Part shown: positions 26,062 to 35,301 of the stretch, piece after piece | Position numbering within the stretch: the first letter of the stretch is position 1 | Layout of the letters: each line of letters begins with the position of its first letter | Notes under the pieces: generated by a model | Told to the model about the DNA's origin: nothing | Database searches by the model: none | The model's input: the letters and a program-made list of their open reading frames with translations, nothing else | Origin: Thermomicrobiales bacterium | GTDB lineage: Bacteria > Chloroflexota > Chloroflexia > Thermomicrobiales > UBA6265 | Direction: 5' to 3' | DNA: 49,843 nucleotides | NCBI GenBank assembly: GCA_023957115.1 | Contig: JAMLHN010000030.1 | Location: 1-49,843, forward strand | Position numbers and translations under genes: made by a program

Positions 26062-27867
26062 CTACGCGCGTTCGATCATGCCGGCCTGCTTGAAGATGCG
26101 GCGCACGATGGCGAGGGTCGAGGCATAGGTCGAATCGAGCCCGTAATACGACATACCGCGCGCGCCGAGGGTCTGGGCGCGGGAGTAGGGCGTATCCGAC
26201 GCGTAGTGGATGATCCCCAGATCGAGCCGTCCGTTGGAATGCTGGGCGAGATTGATCGCTTCATCCTGTGGATACCGGTCGAGAAAGAGGTCTTCGTAGA
26301 TCGCGTTCAAATAGGGCCCGGCTTCCATTTCGACCACCGTGTAACTCTCACGGTAGAAGAAATCGAGGTACCCCTGGTTCTGCAGATAGGTCCCTTTGAC
26401 CGTGACCGCCTTCTGATTGTCAAGCGCGGCGCCGTAGACCAGGTACGGGGCAAGGTCGGCATAGGAGAAGCAGTTGTCCAGCCAGTACGTATTGCCGGAA
26501 TGCTCGTCGAAAACGACATTGGCGATCATGACATCGCCGATTCGCCCATTCAGCGTGGCGGCTTTGCCAAGGATATAGATCCCACGAATCTGCTCGGTAC
26601 TCATCGCGATCTGCGACATGATGTGGTAGGCGGAGAGCCCCAGGGGATAGTTGATATTGACGATGATTGCGTCGGTGTTCCCGGGGACGATCCGCTCACC
26701 CGGCCGGAGCAATCGGGGATCGAGTGACGCCACGTCGAGCTGCTGCAGGTCGATGAGCTGGGTCCCGACGTCGATGGCGCCCGTCGAGCTGAAATGATGA
26801 ATGCCGGATTCGCCTTCTTCCCGATTGCGTACCGTGCGCTCCGCCACACGGCCTGGCTCGGAAAAATAGGATCGGGCGGCGAAATAGAGCAGATTTTCCC
26901 ATGACGACCGGCTGGCGCCCGTTTCGAGCGCTTCCAGCTCCGGCAGGAGGTCATCGTGCATGGTGTCACGGATATATTGCGTGAGCGCATCTTTCCGCCG
27001 TCTGGCAGTGCCGGCCAGGGTGTTGACCAGACTGTGGGTATTGGACGAGACGAAATAGACGGGCCGTTCGAGAAATCCCAGCTCCGCCATCGCTACCTGC
27101 ACCGGCGCCCACCATTGCCGGGTGGCGCGATTGTAGCCAAGGTAGCTGACGCCGAGCATGCGAATGTCCCAGCGCTTGCGGCTCCTGGTTAGCATCAGGA
27201 GATTGGACCAGAGCTCGGCGCCCCAGATGCCGCAGAGCCGTGTCCAGTCGTGCGCGGAGATCATCAGCAGCTCTCCGACCCGTGCGGCCAATGGAGCGTC
27301 TTCGGGTTCGCCGGCGGCGAAGTTCTCGATCAGCGCGGTTGCTTCCGGCGATGAGCGCAGAATGCGATGGATTTTGGTGAGCTCGATCTGGAGCGCGACG
27401 ATGGTGGGAATCATGTCGTCCAGATCGGAGGACGACGCAATCAGCGCACCGAGTGTTTCCGCTCCGTCGAAGTGCCATTTTCGGCGGCGGGCCGGCGCGG
27501 TTTCGAGCGACCAGTTGTTGAAGTCGGCATAGCCGGCGCGCTCGAAGGCGATTGCGCTTTGTCCCAGGACGAAGTGGCGAATCTGCATCACCTTCGCCGG
27601 CAGGCGTTGCAGGGAATACATCATCGCGTTCATGTCGGGTTCGGCTTCGGTCGCGCCAGCGTGGAGCGATGGCGCGGCGGTCAGGTGGGCCGGTTCGAAA
27701 CTGGACACGCTGACGGCGCCCGAGCTCTCCAACAGGGTCGTGTACGTCCGAACGTAGAGATCGACTTCGCGTTGATCTGCGGGTTGCTCGCTGCGCGCGC
27801 CGTACCGTCGCAGACGCTCCGCGTCTGTCATGTCACGATTCCCGGCATTTTCCCGTTGCTCCCGCAT
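26062..27867 (-). CDS. conserved unknown protein with phosphorylase-like C-terminus
   Basis: Large soluble protein of about 601 residues. The N-terminal two-thirds are mostly helical with no recognised motif (SLQRLPAKVMQIRHFVLG, WDIRMLGVSYLGYN). The C-terminal part reads GIYILGKAATLNGRIGDVMIANVVFDEHSG, later AVTVKGTYLQNQGYLDFFYRES and TVVEMEAGPYLNAIYE. The GKAATLNGRIGDVMI and VEMEA patterns resemble the GSAGAL...GDVVI and VDMEGA sites of nucleoside phosphorylases, so a phosphorylase-fold domain is inferred. It may belong to a named DUF (DUF6909 by memory, not checked). The ATG at 27867 is chosen because GAGGAGC lies just upstream. It stands alone, with the repeat element downstream. Confidence 0.7.
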   Translation of the reverse strand: MREQRENAGNRDMTDAERLRRYGARSEQPADQREVDLYVRTYTTLLESSGAVSVSSFEPAHLTAAPSLHAGATEAEPDMNAMMYSLQRLPAKVMQIRHFVLGQSAIAFERAGYADFNNWSLETAPARRRKWHFDGAETLGALIASSSDLDDMIPTIVALQIELTKIHRILRSSPEATALIENFAAGEPEDAPLAARVGELLMISAHDWTRLCGIWGAELWSNLLMLTRSRKRWDIRMLGVSYLGYNRATRQWWAPVQVAMAELGFLERPVYFVSSNTHSLVNTLAGTARRRKDALTQYIRDTMHDDLLPELEALETGASRSSWENLLYFAARSYFSEPGRVAERTVRNREEGESGIHHFSSTGAIDVGTQLIDLQQLDVASLDPRLLRPGERIVPGNTDAIIVNINYPLGLSAYHIMSQIAMSTEQIRGIYILGKAATLNGRIGDVMIANVVFDEHSGNTYWLDNCFSYADLAPYLVYGAALDNQKAVTVKGTYLQNQGYLDFFYRESYTVVEMEAGPYLNAIYEDLFLDRYPQDEAINLAQHSNGRLDLGIIHYASDTPYSRAQTLGARGMSYYGLDSTYASTLAIVRRIFKQAGMIERA

Positions 27868-28258
27868 AGTGCTCCTCGACCGATGCAACGTCGTGCCCGA
27901 ACAGGCCAATGGCCGAGTATAGACGGGCGGGTGGATGAGGCTCGGGGTCCGGAGTCCGGAGAAGCAGGCAGCACGCGGCACGCAGCAGGCAGATCGAGAA
28001 GAGGTGGCCGAGCCGGGGGACGAGCTCAGTTCATCTTATATGGAATCCGTCTGAACGTTACGGGAGGGCGTGGCGTCGATTCGCCGCGTTCCCAACGTTG
28101 AAACGCTCGGCTCATACTCCTTCAGTGCCTACGGTCGCGAACGAAGGACGTGATCCGCCGTGACCATCCAGCGCTCGTTGTCAGCGCTGCTCGGCACGTC
28201 GTTCGACTATCCCTTCGCACTCATACGGATTCCGTATTACCCGGCCCCTGGACCTGTA
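27868..28258. other. 390-base intergenic region with short repeats
   Basis: Contains GTCCGGAGTCCGGAG (doubled GTCCGGA, near 27950), GCACGC/GCAGG runs, and CCCAACGTTGAAACGCTCGG near 28088. The last has an inverted near-copy near 30235. No coding frame is convincing. Confidence 0.5.
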
Positions 28259-28684
28259 CTACTCGTCCATCACGCGTTCGCGCTCGAGATGCTGATCGCC
28301 TTGCAGGATCAGGTCGAATGCCATCCAGAGTGTGCGGGACCAGGGGAAGAAGAGAATCGGCATCAAGATCGCCGCGCCGACGCCGATGACTTCCTGCTGG
28401 AAGAGCGAGAGGTTGCTTCGCAACAGGATGATCACGACGATTGCGAGGCCGATGACCTCGGATCCGACCAGATTGAAGGCATAGCCACCGACGAAGTAGC
28501 CGCTTTCGGCCTCGAACTGATACCCGCACCGTGGGCAACACGCTTTGATCCAGAACGGAAAGCGGATGATGCCGCCCTGACCGCAATAGGGACACTTGAG
28601 CAGCAGACCACGCTTGATCAGCATATTCCGGCGCTTGGCGCCAGTGGGCGGAAGGTCACGTTCTCTGGGCCTGGGCTGGCACAT
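28259..28684 (-). CDS. DUF983-family zinc-ribbon membrane protein
   Basis: 141-residue protein of the DUF983 type: a zinc ribbon of two Cys pairs (CPYCGQ and CPRCGY) near residues 31-53 followed by two membrane helices (YAFNLVGSEVIGLAIVVIILL and VIGVGAAILMPILFF). The position of MCQPRPRERD as start at 28684 gives the short basic N-terminus seen in this family; the frame opens at 29011 but the upstream part is not conserved and overlaps the MFS gene on the other strand. No clear ribosome site. Function of the family is unknown; it is often found near oxidase or redox genes. Confidence 0.8.
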   Translation of the reverse strand: MCQPRPRERDLPPTGAKRRNMLIKRGLLLKCPYCGQGGIIRFPFWIKACCPRCGYQFEAESGYFVGGYAFNLVGSEVIGLAIVVIILLRSNLSLFQQEVIGVGAAILMPILFFPWSRTLWMAFDLILQGDQHLERERVMDE

Positions 28685-28860
28685 GCTCCGGTTGTGACCG
28701 GCACGTTGGTCCAATGGCTCGGACGTCCGCGAAGCTCCCTGCGTCATCTGGTTCGGTACCGCCTGTCTCTTTTCTTTACAATGCGGGTCTTCACTTGCCC
28801 CGACGGCGTGAGCACGATGACGGATCGCGAGCTTCACCACGCGTTGCTGGCGGATGGCGC

Positions 28861-30114
28861 ATGAGCCAGTCCGTCTCGAGTCGATCTTACCGCGTTCTCC
28901 GGTTTCGGGATTTTCGTGTTCTCTGGATTGCCGAGGCGCTCTCGCAGGCGGGTTCCCAGATCCAGCGCGTCGCCATTGCCTGGCAGGTCTACGAGCTGAC
29001 GCACGACGCATTCAAGCTCGGATTGCTGGGTCTTTTTCGGTTCATCCCCATCCTGATCTTCGGCATCGTCGGTGGAGTGATGGCCGACCGGGGCGACCGG
29101 CGAAGAACGCTGGTCTGGACGCAGGCGGTCCTGCTGGCGCTGGCATTGACCCTGACGATTCTGAGCGGATCGGGCCGGATCACGATCTGGGCGATCTACG
29201 CCATCACGATGCTGGCCGCAGTCTTCGAGGGAATTTCGAATCCGACCAGACAGGCGTTGATGCCGTTGCTGGTGCCCCGGTCAGAGCTCCCCAGCGCGTC
29301 GACGATGGGCGTGCTGGTTTCGCACGTCTCCCAAGTGGTCGGGCCGGCTGCCGGGGGCCTCATCATCGCCACCCTGGGTACGACCGGAGCCTATGCGGTC
29401 GACGCATTGTCGTTCCTGGCCGTGATCGTCGCCGTCCTGATGATGCAGCAACGCCCGCCTCCGGTGGCCATCACCATGTCCGGCTATCAGGCCGCGGTGG
29501 AGGGATTGCAGTTCCTGCGCCGGACTCCCACGCTGTTCGGGGTCATGCTTGCGGATTTTCTCGCGACACTCTTTGGCGCCTGCACCACACTGATGCCCAT
29601 TTTCGCCGACGACGTGCTCGGTGTGGGACCGCGCGGGCTCGGGTTTCTGCTGGCGGCGCCGGCGGCAGGAGCAGTCACGATGGCGATCGTGATGAGCATT
29701 ACCCATCTCCCCGATCGTGCGGGGCTCTGGGTGCTTGCTTCGATCGTGGCCTATGGATCGTTTCTGTTCGGGTTCGGGGTAAGCACCACGCTTTGGATCT
29801 CCTTGCTCTTCCTGGGGCTGAGCGGCGCCGCCGATGCGGTCAGCATGGCGCTCCGTCATGCGACGCGCACCTTGCTCACCCCGGACGATCTGCGTGGACG
29901 GGTGGCATCGGTGCATCGATCGCTTGGCATGGGCGGACCGCAGCTTGGAGAGTTCCAGAAGGGCGTGACGGCGTCGGTGATCGGCGCTGGACCGGCGGTC
30001 GCCATCGGCGGTCTTGCGACGATCGGGGTCGCCGCGTTCGTTGCCTGGGTCTTCCCGTCAGTGACCCGGTATCGGTTGTCGGAATCGGAAGAGGAGCGGG
30101 GAGTTGGGATTTAG
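28861..30114 (+). CDS. MFS transporter, EntS-like exporter
   Basis: Twelve-helix major facilitator of 417 residues. It has the MFS_3-type pattern: FRVLWIAEALSQAGSQIQRVAIAWQVYELT at the first helices, and the loop 2-3 motif GGVMADRGDRRRTLVWTQA with DRxxRR. Two halves of six helices are visible, joined by a loop near residues 195-215. EntS-like members export siderophores or other hydrophobic compounds. The ATG at 28861 is used because the conserved protein starts there; an upstream frame to 28714 adds unconserved residues, and the ribosome site is weak. It overlaps nothing and ends near a GGGATTTAGGAGCTAGGGA stretch. Confidence 0.85.
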   Translation: MSQSVSSRSYRVLRFRDFRVLWIAEALSQAGSQIQRVAIAWQVYELTHDAFKLGLLGLFRFIPILIFGIVGGVMADRGDRRRTLVWTQAVLLALALTLTILSGSGRITIWAIYAITMLAAVFEGISNPTRQALMPLLVPRSELPSASTMGVLVSHVSQVVGPAAGGLIIATLGTTGAYAVDALSFLAVIVAVLMMQQRPPPVAITMSGYQAAVEGLQFLRRTPTLFGVMLADFLATLFGACTTLMPIFADDVLGVGPRGLGFLLAAPAAGAVTMAIVMSITHLPDRAGLWVLASIVAYGSFLFGFGVSTTLWISLLFLGLSGAADAVSMALRHATRTLLTPDDLRGRVASVHRSLGMGGPQLGEFQKGVTASVIGAGPAVAIGGLATIGVAAFVAWVFPSVTRYRLSESEEERGVGI

Positions 30115-30298
30115 GAGCTAGGGATTTGCGCAAACCGTGAACTGGGGTCGATATTGCGGGCACGCTCAGACGTTTGTGGGCTACTGGGACACGCTATAGG
30201 GTGATGCGGCGTATGCACACAAAAGGGGTGTCGGCCCAGCGTTTCAACGGTGGGAATCGAACCACGGTCGAGTGGCAGATTGCGTTTGGGAAGTGGGC

Positions 30299-32587
30299 CT
30301 ATCCGGTCGTCTCGACGCGGCGGTAGATGACCGTCTCGCCGCTTCGGAAGACTTCTTCCCAACCGGTTCCGGGGAAATCGGGATTCTGGACAGATGAATA
30401 TGGGCCGGCAATATCGCAGCCTGGCGCACCAAAACGTTCGTAACTCCCAACGAAGAGAAGTGTGGCGTTATACGTCTCGACCAGGTCGCTCTGGGGGTTG
30501 GCGTAGATTGCCGCAACGTCGGCCTGCCGCTGACCGATTTGATCGAAGAGCTCTGGTTGCCCACCGCGCCACTGCACCTCGTGATAGCCCCATCCGATGA
30601 TTGTCGGAATCCCCGACATGGTGGCGGCGCCGGAGGTGGGGATTCCGCCATTGACGGTGTATGAGCAGCCAGGGGCCTCGACAACGACATCGTCGACTTG
30701 CGCGTGATCGTACAGCCACTGTATGGCTGCCATATCGTCGGCAGAAAGCGTTGTCATAAATGCCACGCTGTTGAGTCCGCGCCAGTCGCGCGGGCCGCTT
30801 ACCTCTGTCCATTGTGCTGTCGCGATCACTGGATAGGCGAACCCTGCCAGCAGTCCAGCAACGCCGAACACCGCCAGCGCCGCGCGGATTTCTACCCGCC
30901 CCTTGAAGTCGACAAAGAGCTGTACACTCGCGGTCGCGACTGCGATTCCGAGTAACACCCAGACTTGATAGTAGACCTTGAAAAGCGTGTTATAGCGGCC
31001 CGCGAAGTCATCTTGCACGTAGAAGAATTCGGTGATGAACACCAATCCGAAGGCGCAGGCAATCAGCGCTTCGGGGATGACCGACGACAGCTGATCGTTT
31101 CGTCGCCCATTCAGAACCAGCCAGATTGCGACCGCAATCGGTAGCCCAGCCAGGACGACCACCGGCGCGGGCAAGGCGATGGCGACGAGCAGAACAAGTA
31201 TCGTCACTGCCCACGCCCACCGCGGGACATTTGGCCGTCCGTGCGCCACGCTGTATTGCCAGAGTCGAAAACCCAGATAGACGACGGAAACGGTCCATGT
31301 CAATCCGAAAACAGTCAGAAACTCGCTGACTGAGGTGCGCTCGCCGGAAAAGAATCCAACGGTCGTGAGCAGCTTCGGCAGCACGGGCAGATCTTGTACC
31401 CACTGAGGGAGATCGTCTGGATTACCGGCAAACGACACAAACCGCAAGGTGAAGGGGAGCCACGCGATCAACGCCGCGACTCCGACCACCAGAATGCGAT
31501 AGAGCGTCGTGCGCCTCCAGCCTCCCACGACCAGAATCGCCAAGCAGAGCAGTACGAGATAGGTCGGCAGATCGAGACTGTTCAAGGGGTAGAGTGCTCC
31601 GACGAGCATCCCCGAAAGGACCAATCGCCCCCAATCCTGTCGATTCAGATCGTCCTTGTGGCCAGCCAGCACAACGCTCACAGCAATCATGAGCGCCAGC
31701 AATGTGAACGGCAGCGCCGTTAGGTGTGGATGCAGGTCGCCCAGGAGCAAGCTGAACCAGGGGAATTCATTGATCGTCTGTTCCTGGCTCGCGCCATGGT
31801 CCACAACAACGCGACTCGACGACCAACCGATCGACTGCCACCACCACACTCCCCAAATACCGCCCGGGTCGCGAACGAATTCGATGGCGGCTCGCATGTT
31901 CCCAAAGACAACGACCAGCAAGGCTCCCAGCGCGCCTGCAATCCAGGCCAGGCGCGCGGTGGTGGCGCGCCGTACGATGTTGAATGCCGCCCCTCCGGCT
32001 GCGACAAAGGCCATCGAGGCCGTTGTCGCCAGGGCCAGGTTGTATCCGGTCCAGGGAGAAACGCCAACGATTCGGCTCAGGGTCCCGTGGATGAGGTAGC
32101 CGAGATAGTAGTAGTTGATGGTTTCTCCGGACATCCACGAATCGGCGGGTGGAATCGTATCGGTCCGATAGCCCGACATCATGAACATCAAGTCCATCGG
32201 CTTTTCGGTCGATGCGAGCTCGGGCGTAAATCCGCGCAACCCCACGTAGAGGGCAAAGGCGGCCAGGGAGACCGCTTCCACGATCAGCAGGGTGCGGATC
32301 CAGTCGCGTTCGATCCATTTGTTTCGGTAGGCCCAGTACCAACTGATCGTCGCGAGGACTGCCAGCGTGATCCAGATGCCGGCCGAGGTGAACGGGAGCT
32401 TCACCGAACCTGCAAGGAACCAGGTCGGCCAGAGCACGAAGAGCAACGCCGCCGGCCGGGCAACGCTTGCGCCGCAGTCGGCCAGACCGCCCAGCAACCA
32501 GCGCACGGCCGGCGCCAGCCCCCAGGTGATCAAGATGAGCGCGATGTACCAGCGAACCGTCTCGCCGAACCAGCCTGCGTAGTCCAC
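30299..32587 (-). CDS. DUF2298/Chlor_Arch_YYY-family membrane protein
   Basis: Large multi-pass membrane protein of 762 residues of the group found mainly in Chloroflexi and Archaea (TIGR03662, DUF2298 by memory). Many hydrophobic helices run through residues 10-530. Loops carry DLMFMMSGYRTDTIPPADSWMSGETINYYYLGYLI-like and LLGDLHPHLTALPF segments, a pattern seen in GT-C-like glycosyltransferases, plus FYVQDDFAGRYNTLFKVYYQVW. The C-terminal about 150 residues form a soluble outside domain (DWRGLNSVAF to VIYRRVETTG). GTG 32587 is chosen because GGGAGG lies just upstream; the ATG at 32698 has no site. It is divergent from the P1 peptidase gene. A role in cell-surface polymer synthesis is inferred. 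Confidence 0.8.
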   Translation of the reverse strand: MDYAGWFGETVRWYIALILITWGLAPAVRWLLGGLADCGASVARPAALLFVLWPTWFLAGSVKLPFTSAGIWITLAVLATISWYWAYRNKWIERDWIRTLLIVEAVSLAAFALYVGLRGFTPELASTEKPMDLMFMMSGYRTDTIPPADSWMSGETINYYYLGYLIHGTLSRIVGVSPWTGYNLALATTASMAFVAAGGAAFNIVRRATTARLAWIAGALGALLVVVFGNMRAAIEFVRDPGGIWGVWWWQSIGWSSSRVVVDHGASQEQTINEFPWFSLLLGDLHPHLTALPFTLLALMIAVSVVLAGHKDDLNRQDWGRLVLSGMLVGALYPLNSLDLPTYLVLLCLAILVVGGWRRTTLYRILVVGVAALIAWLPFTLRFVSFAGNPDDLPQWVQDLPVLPKLLTTVGFFSGERTSVSEFLTVFGLTWTVSVVYLGFRLWQYSVAHGRPNVPRWAWAVTILVLLVAIALPAPVVVLAGLPIAVAIWLVLNGRRNDQLSSVIPEALIACAFGLVFITEFFYVQDDFAGRYNTLFKVYYQVWVLLGIAVATASVQLFVDFKGRVEIRAALAVFGVAGLLAGFAYPVIATAQWTEVSGPRDWRGLNSVAFMTTLSADDMAAIQWLYDHAQVDDVVVEAPGCSYTVNGGIPTSGAATMSGIPTIIGWGYHEVQWRGGQPELFDQIGQRQADVAAIYANPQSDLVETYNATLLFVGSYERFGAPGCDIAGPYSSVQNPDFPGTGWEEVFRSGETVIYRRVETTG

Positions 32588-32718
32588 GTTCCTCCCGTCG
32601 GCCGAAAACCCAGGATCGCTGAATGCTACCCCGAAGTGACCGTCTGGATCGCGCCGGTTTGCACATCGGTACAATCGGCAGATATCGAACCATCGCATGT
32701 TGTCGAGAAAGAGGAACG

Positions 32719-33666
32719 ATGAAGCGCCAGGACCTGACCCCGAAGACCGATTTCACCGGCCCGGCGCTGGAGTTCGACTTTCCCGGTGTGCAGATTGGGA
32801 TCGCCGAATACGAGGAAGGGCCAACCGGCTGCACCGTGATCGCGTTCGACGAGCCGGCGGAACTGCTCATCGATGCCCGCGGCGGCGCCCCCTATGCGGT
32901 TGGGGATTTCGGCGTTACCGACGCCGTCTGCCTGACGGGCGGATCGGTCTATGGTATCGAGGCGGTCTCCGGGGTCAACCGCGCCATCCTCGAAGCCAGG
33001 GCAAACACGGTGACCTGGGACGCACTGGCGGCGGTGGCCGGCGGCGTCATCTACGATTTCGGGCCTCGTGCCAACGCCATCCACCCGGACGCCGAGCTTG
33101 GGTATGCGGCCTGGCAGGCGCGTAAGCCGGGCGTCTTTCCGCTTGGCGCGCGTGGGGTCGGACGGTCGGCGACTGCTGGAAAAGGATTTCTCTTCGACCG
33201 TGCCGAGCAAGCGGGGCAGGGCGGTGCATTTCGACAGATCGGCGATGTGCGGATTGCGTTTTTCGTCGTCACCAACCCGGTTGGCGCGATTCACGATCGG
33301 TCGGGCAAGGTCGTCTGCGGGCATATCGATCCTGAGACTGGTGAGCGTGCACCCCTGCTGGCCGATCTGGAGATGAAGATCGACCGCTCGCTCCGCGGAC
33401 CCTCCACGAATACAACGCTTTCCGTGCTGGTCATCGATCAGAAGCTGACCGATCCGGGTGCGCTCGGTCGCATTGCCCGGCAGGTCCACGCCTCGATGGC
33501 GCGGGCGATCCAGCCCTTCCATATGGCCGTCGACGGGGACGTCCTCTTCGCGGTCAGCACCAACGCCGTCGAAAGCCCGCTGCACGAAATGCTGCTTGCC
33601 ACCGCCGCGTCTGAGGTCGCCTGGGATGCGGTCCTGGCGTCGGTCCCGGGGTATGGGCAGCGGTAG
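32719..33666 (+). CDS. P1/S58-family peptidase (DmpA-like)
   Basis: Self-processing aminopeptidase-like hydrolase of the P1 (DmpA/BapA) family, 315 residues. It has LTGGSVYGIEAVSGV, GVIYDFGPRA, GARGVGRSATAGKGF and GPSTNTTLSVLVID. The family cuts itself before the nucleophile that becomes the N-terminus of the small chain, which here should lie in the NTTLSV region. Family members act on N-terminal D- or L-amino acids and beta-peptides. GAGG precedes the ATG at 32719. The promoter is shared with the divergent DUF2298 gene. Substrate not predictable. Confidence 0.85.
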   Translation: MKRQDLTPKTDFTGPALEFDFPGVQIGIAEYEEGPTGCTVIAFDEPAELLIDARGGAPYAVGDFGVTDAVCLTGGSVYGIEAVSGVNRAILEARANTVTWDALAAVAGGVIYDFGPRANAIHPDAELGYAAWQARKPGVFPLGARGVGRSATAGKGFLFDRAEQAGQGGAFRQIGDVRIAFFVVTNPVGAIHDRSGKVVCGHIDPETGERAPLLADLEMKIDRSLRGPSTNTTLSVLVIDQKLTDPGALGRIARQVHASMARAIQPFHMAVDGDVLFAVSTNAVESPLHEMLLATAASEVAWDAVLASVPGYGQR

Positions 33667-33755
33667 GAGAGTTTGCGTCCTCCGGTTGCGGGCCGGCTGG
33701 AGTTGCTTCCACCGGCATTCGCAACGGTTGATTTGCGTCGAGCTGGGTCTACCTG

Positions 33756-33784
33756 TTGACTTTATCCGCGATGTGCCAAAGAAT
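33756..33784 (+). promoter_or_regulatory. candidate sigma-70 promoter for the sugar ABC operon
   Basis: TTGACT (33756-33761) and AAGAAT (33779-33784) are separated by 17 bases and lie about 130 bases before the binding-protein start. A downstream inverted repeat TGCGCC/GGCGCA (33819-33836) could be an operator. Confidence 0.35.
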
Positions 33785-33912
33785 GTTCAGGCACATTGTG
33801 TTCAATGGAGTGAGCGCTTGCGCCGGAGAAGGCGCAGTCGAAAAGGACGACTGCTCAGCAAGGGCTGGGAAGAACCAGAGGTCCTGTTCTCTGCGTCAAT
33901 GGAGGTGTCACT

Positions 33913-35235
33913 ATGGAAGATCAGCACAAATCTCTGATTTCACGCAGGAGTCTACTCGGAACCGCCGGCGTTGCTGCCGGCGCGGGAGTGGCCGCGACCG
34001 TTGCCGGTGTTTCTGCCGCGCCCGATTCGACCACGCCATTCTTCCAGCTCAATCAGGAAGCGACCAAGCTGACGTTTTGGGGACAATTTCCAGAGTTGCT
34101 CGATCCGTTCAAGGCGGTGATGGCTGATTTCAATGCAGCTCATCCTGACGTTCAGATCGATGTCGAAATGACGACAAACGACCAGTACAAGACCAAGATT
34201 CAGTCCGCGCTCAATGTTGGATCCGGCCCTGATCTCTATATGGTCCCGGCGCAACCTGAGATGAACAACTATGTTGACGCGGGTACCCTGGTCGATTTGA
34301 CTGGCAAGGTCGATCTCTCGCAGGTGGTCGATGTTGCCGTGGATGCGGTGACGATCGATGGGAAGATCTGGGCTTCGCCCAGCGGCCGATACACCGTTGG
34401 CATTTGCTACCACCGCAATCTGTTCGAGGAGGCTGGGGTCACCGCAGAACCGACCACTTGGGAGGAGTTCCGGGCGGCTATGCAACAACTGCTCGATGCG
34501 GGGATCACGCCCTACTCCATCGCTGCCAAAGACGGCAGTCTGACGTACTTCAACTACATCGGGTTGGCTTCGTCGGTGTTGGGAGCCGAAGGGTTCGAGC
34601 AGCTGCTCGCAGGAGAGCGGAAGCTGACCGACGAAGACCTGGTGGCCGTTGTCCAGGAAATGCGCGACTGGGTGCCGTTCTACCAGCAGAATTTCCTCGG
34701 CACACCATATGCGGAAGCCAAAGCCCTCTTTGCCACCGGCAAGACCGCAATGATGGACTGCGGATCGGCAGACCTGTCGGGATACTACGACATCGATCCC
34801 GACGCACAGCTCGGATTCTTCTATTGGCCGGCCGTGGACGCGGACCATTCCCAGGTTACCAATACGGGAATGTCGGTGATGTATGGCGTCAACCCAACCA
34901 TTGATGAATCCAAGATGGACGCGGCACTGACGTTCCTCAACTGGGTCGCGACTCCGGACGGCGCCCAGTCGATGAACCGCAATATCAAGCTTCTGCCGGT
35001 TGTCGACGGAGTCGAGCCTGAAGGAGATCCGATTCTGACCGTGATGGTCAATTCTCCGCTCGACATCCCTGTGTGGTACGAGCGTTGGCCAACGTTGAAC
35101 ATCGGAACAGTCTGGACAACAGACGGGAACTCGGCGTTCGATACGGACAATCCTCCGGACGAATTTGCGGCTAAGCTACAGGCGTCCGTCGACGAACAGC
35201 TTGCGAACACTGCGATGATTACCCCCGCGTTCTAG
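33913..35235 (+). CDS. sugar ABC transporter substrate-binding protein
   Basis: Exported solute-binding protein of 440 residues, family 1 type (sugars, oligosaccharides, glycerol-3-phosphate). A Tat motif SRRSLLG occurs at residues 10-16, then a hydrophobic stretch and VSAAPDSTTPFF. The fold is seen in LTFWGQFPELLDPFKAVMADFNAAHPDVQID, SGPDLYMVPA, PTTWEEFRAAMQQLLDAGITP and LFATGKTAMMDCGS. It is followed by a stem-loop and two permease genes, a standard sugar-uptake operon. GGAGG seven bases before the ATG supports the start. No ATPase gene is near, so a shared MsmK/UgpC-type ATPase elsewhere is likely. Ligand unknown. Confidence 0.92.
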   Translation: MEDQHKSLISRRSLLGTAGVAAGAGVAATVAGVSAAPDSTTPFFQLNQEATKLTFWGQFPELLDPFKAVMADFNAAHPDVQIDVEMTTNDQYKTKIQSALNVGSGPDLYMVPAQPEMNNYVDAGTLVDLTGKVDLSQVVDVAVDAVTIDGKIWASPSGRYTVGICYHRNLFEEAGVTAEPTTWEEFRAAMQQLLDAGITPYSIAAKDGSLTYFNYIGLASSVLGAEGFEQLLAGERKLTDEDLVAVVQEMRDWVPFYQQNFLGTPYAEAKALFATGKTAMMDCGSADLSGYYDIDPDAQLGFFYWPAVDADHSQVTNTGMSVMYGVNPTIDESKMDAALTFLNWVATPDGAQSMNRNIKLLPVVDGVEPEGDPILTVMVNSPLDIPVWYERWPTLNIGTVWTTDGNSAFDTDNPPDEFAAKLQASVDEQLANTAMITPAF

Positions 35236-35249
35236 GCGGGATTCCTCCA

Positions 35250-35281
35250 GGGACAAGGCGGAACACCGCCTTGTCCCTTTT
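35250..35281 (+). terminator. intercistronic stem-loop between binding protein and permeases
   Basis: A 12-base stem GGGACAAGGCGG (35250-35261), loop AACA and its complement, ending TTTT. It lies 14 bases after the binding-protein stop and 20 bases before the first permease start. Partial termination here would keep the binding protein in excess over the permeases. Confidence 0.85.
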
Positions 35282-35301
35282 CATCGATGCCGGAGATCGC
35301 C

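Noticed and set aside
30237..30270. tRNA-like T-arm on the minus strand (GTGGTTCGATTCCCAC)
   Set aside because: Only a 4-base stem with an 8-base loop pairs; the acceptor, D and anticodon arms are absent, so no tRNA is called.
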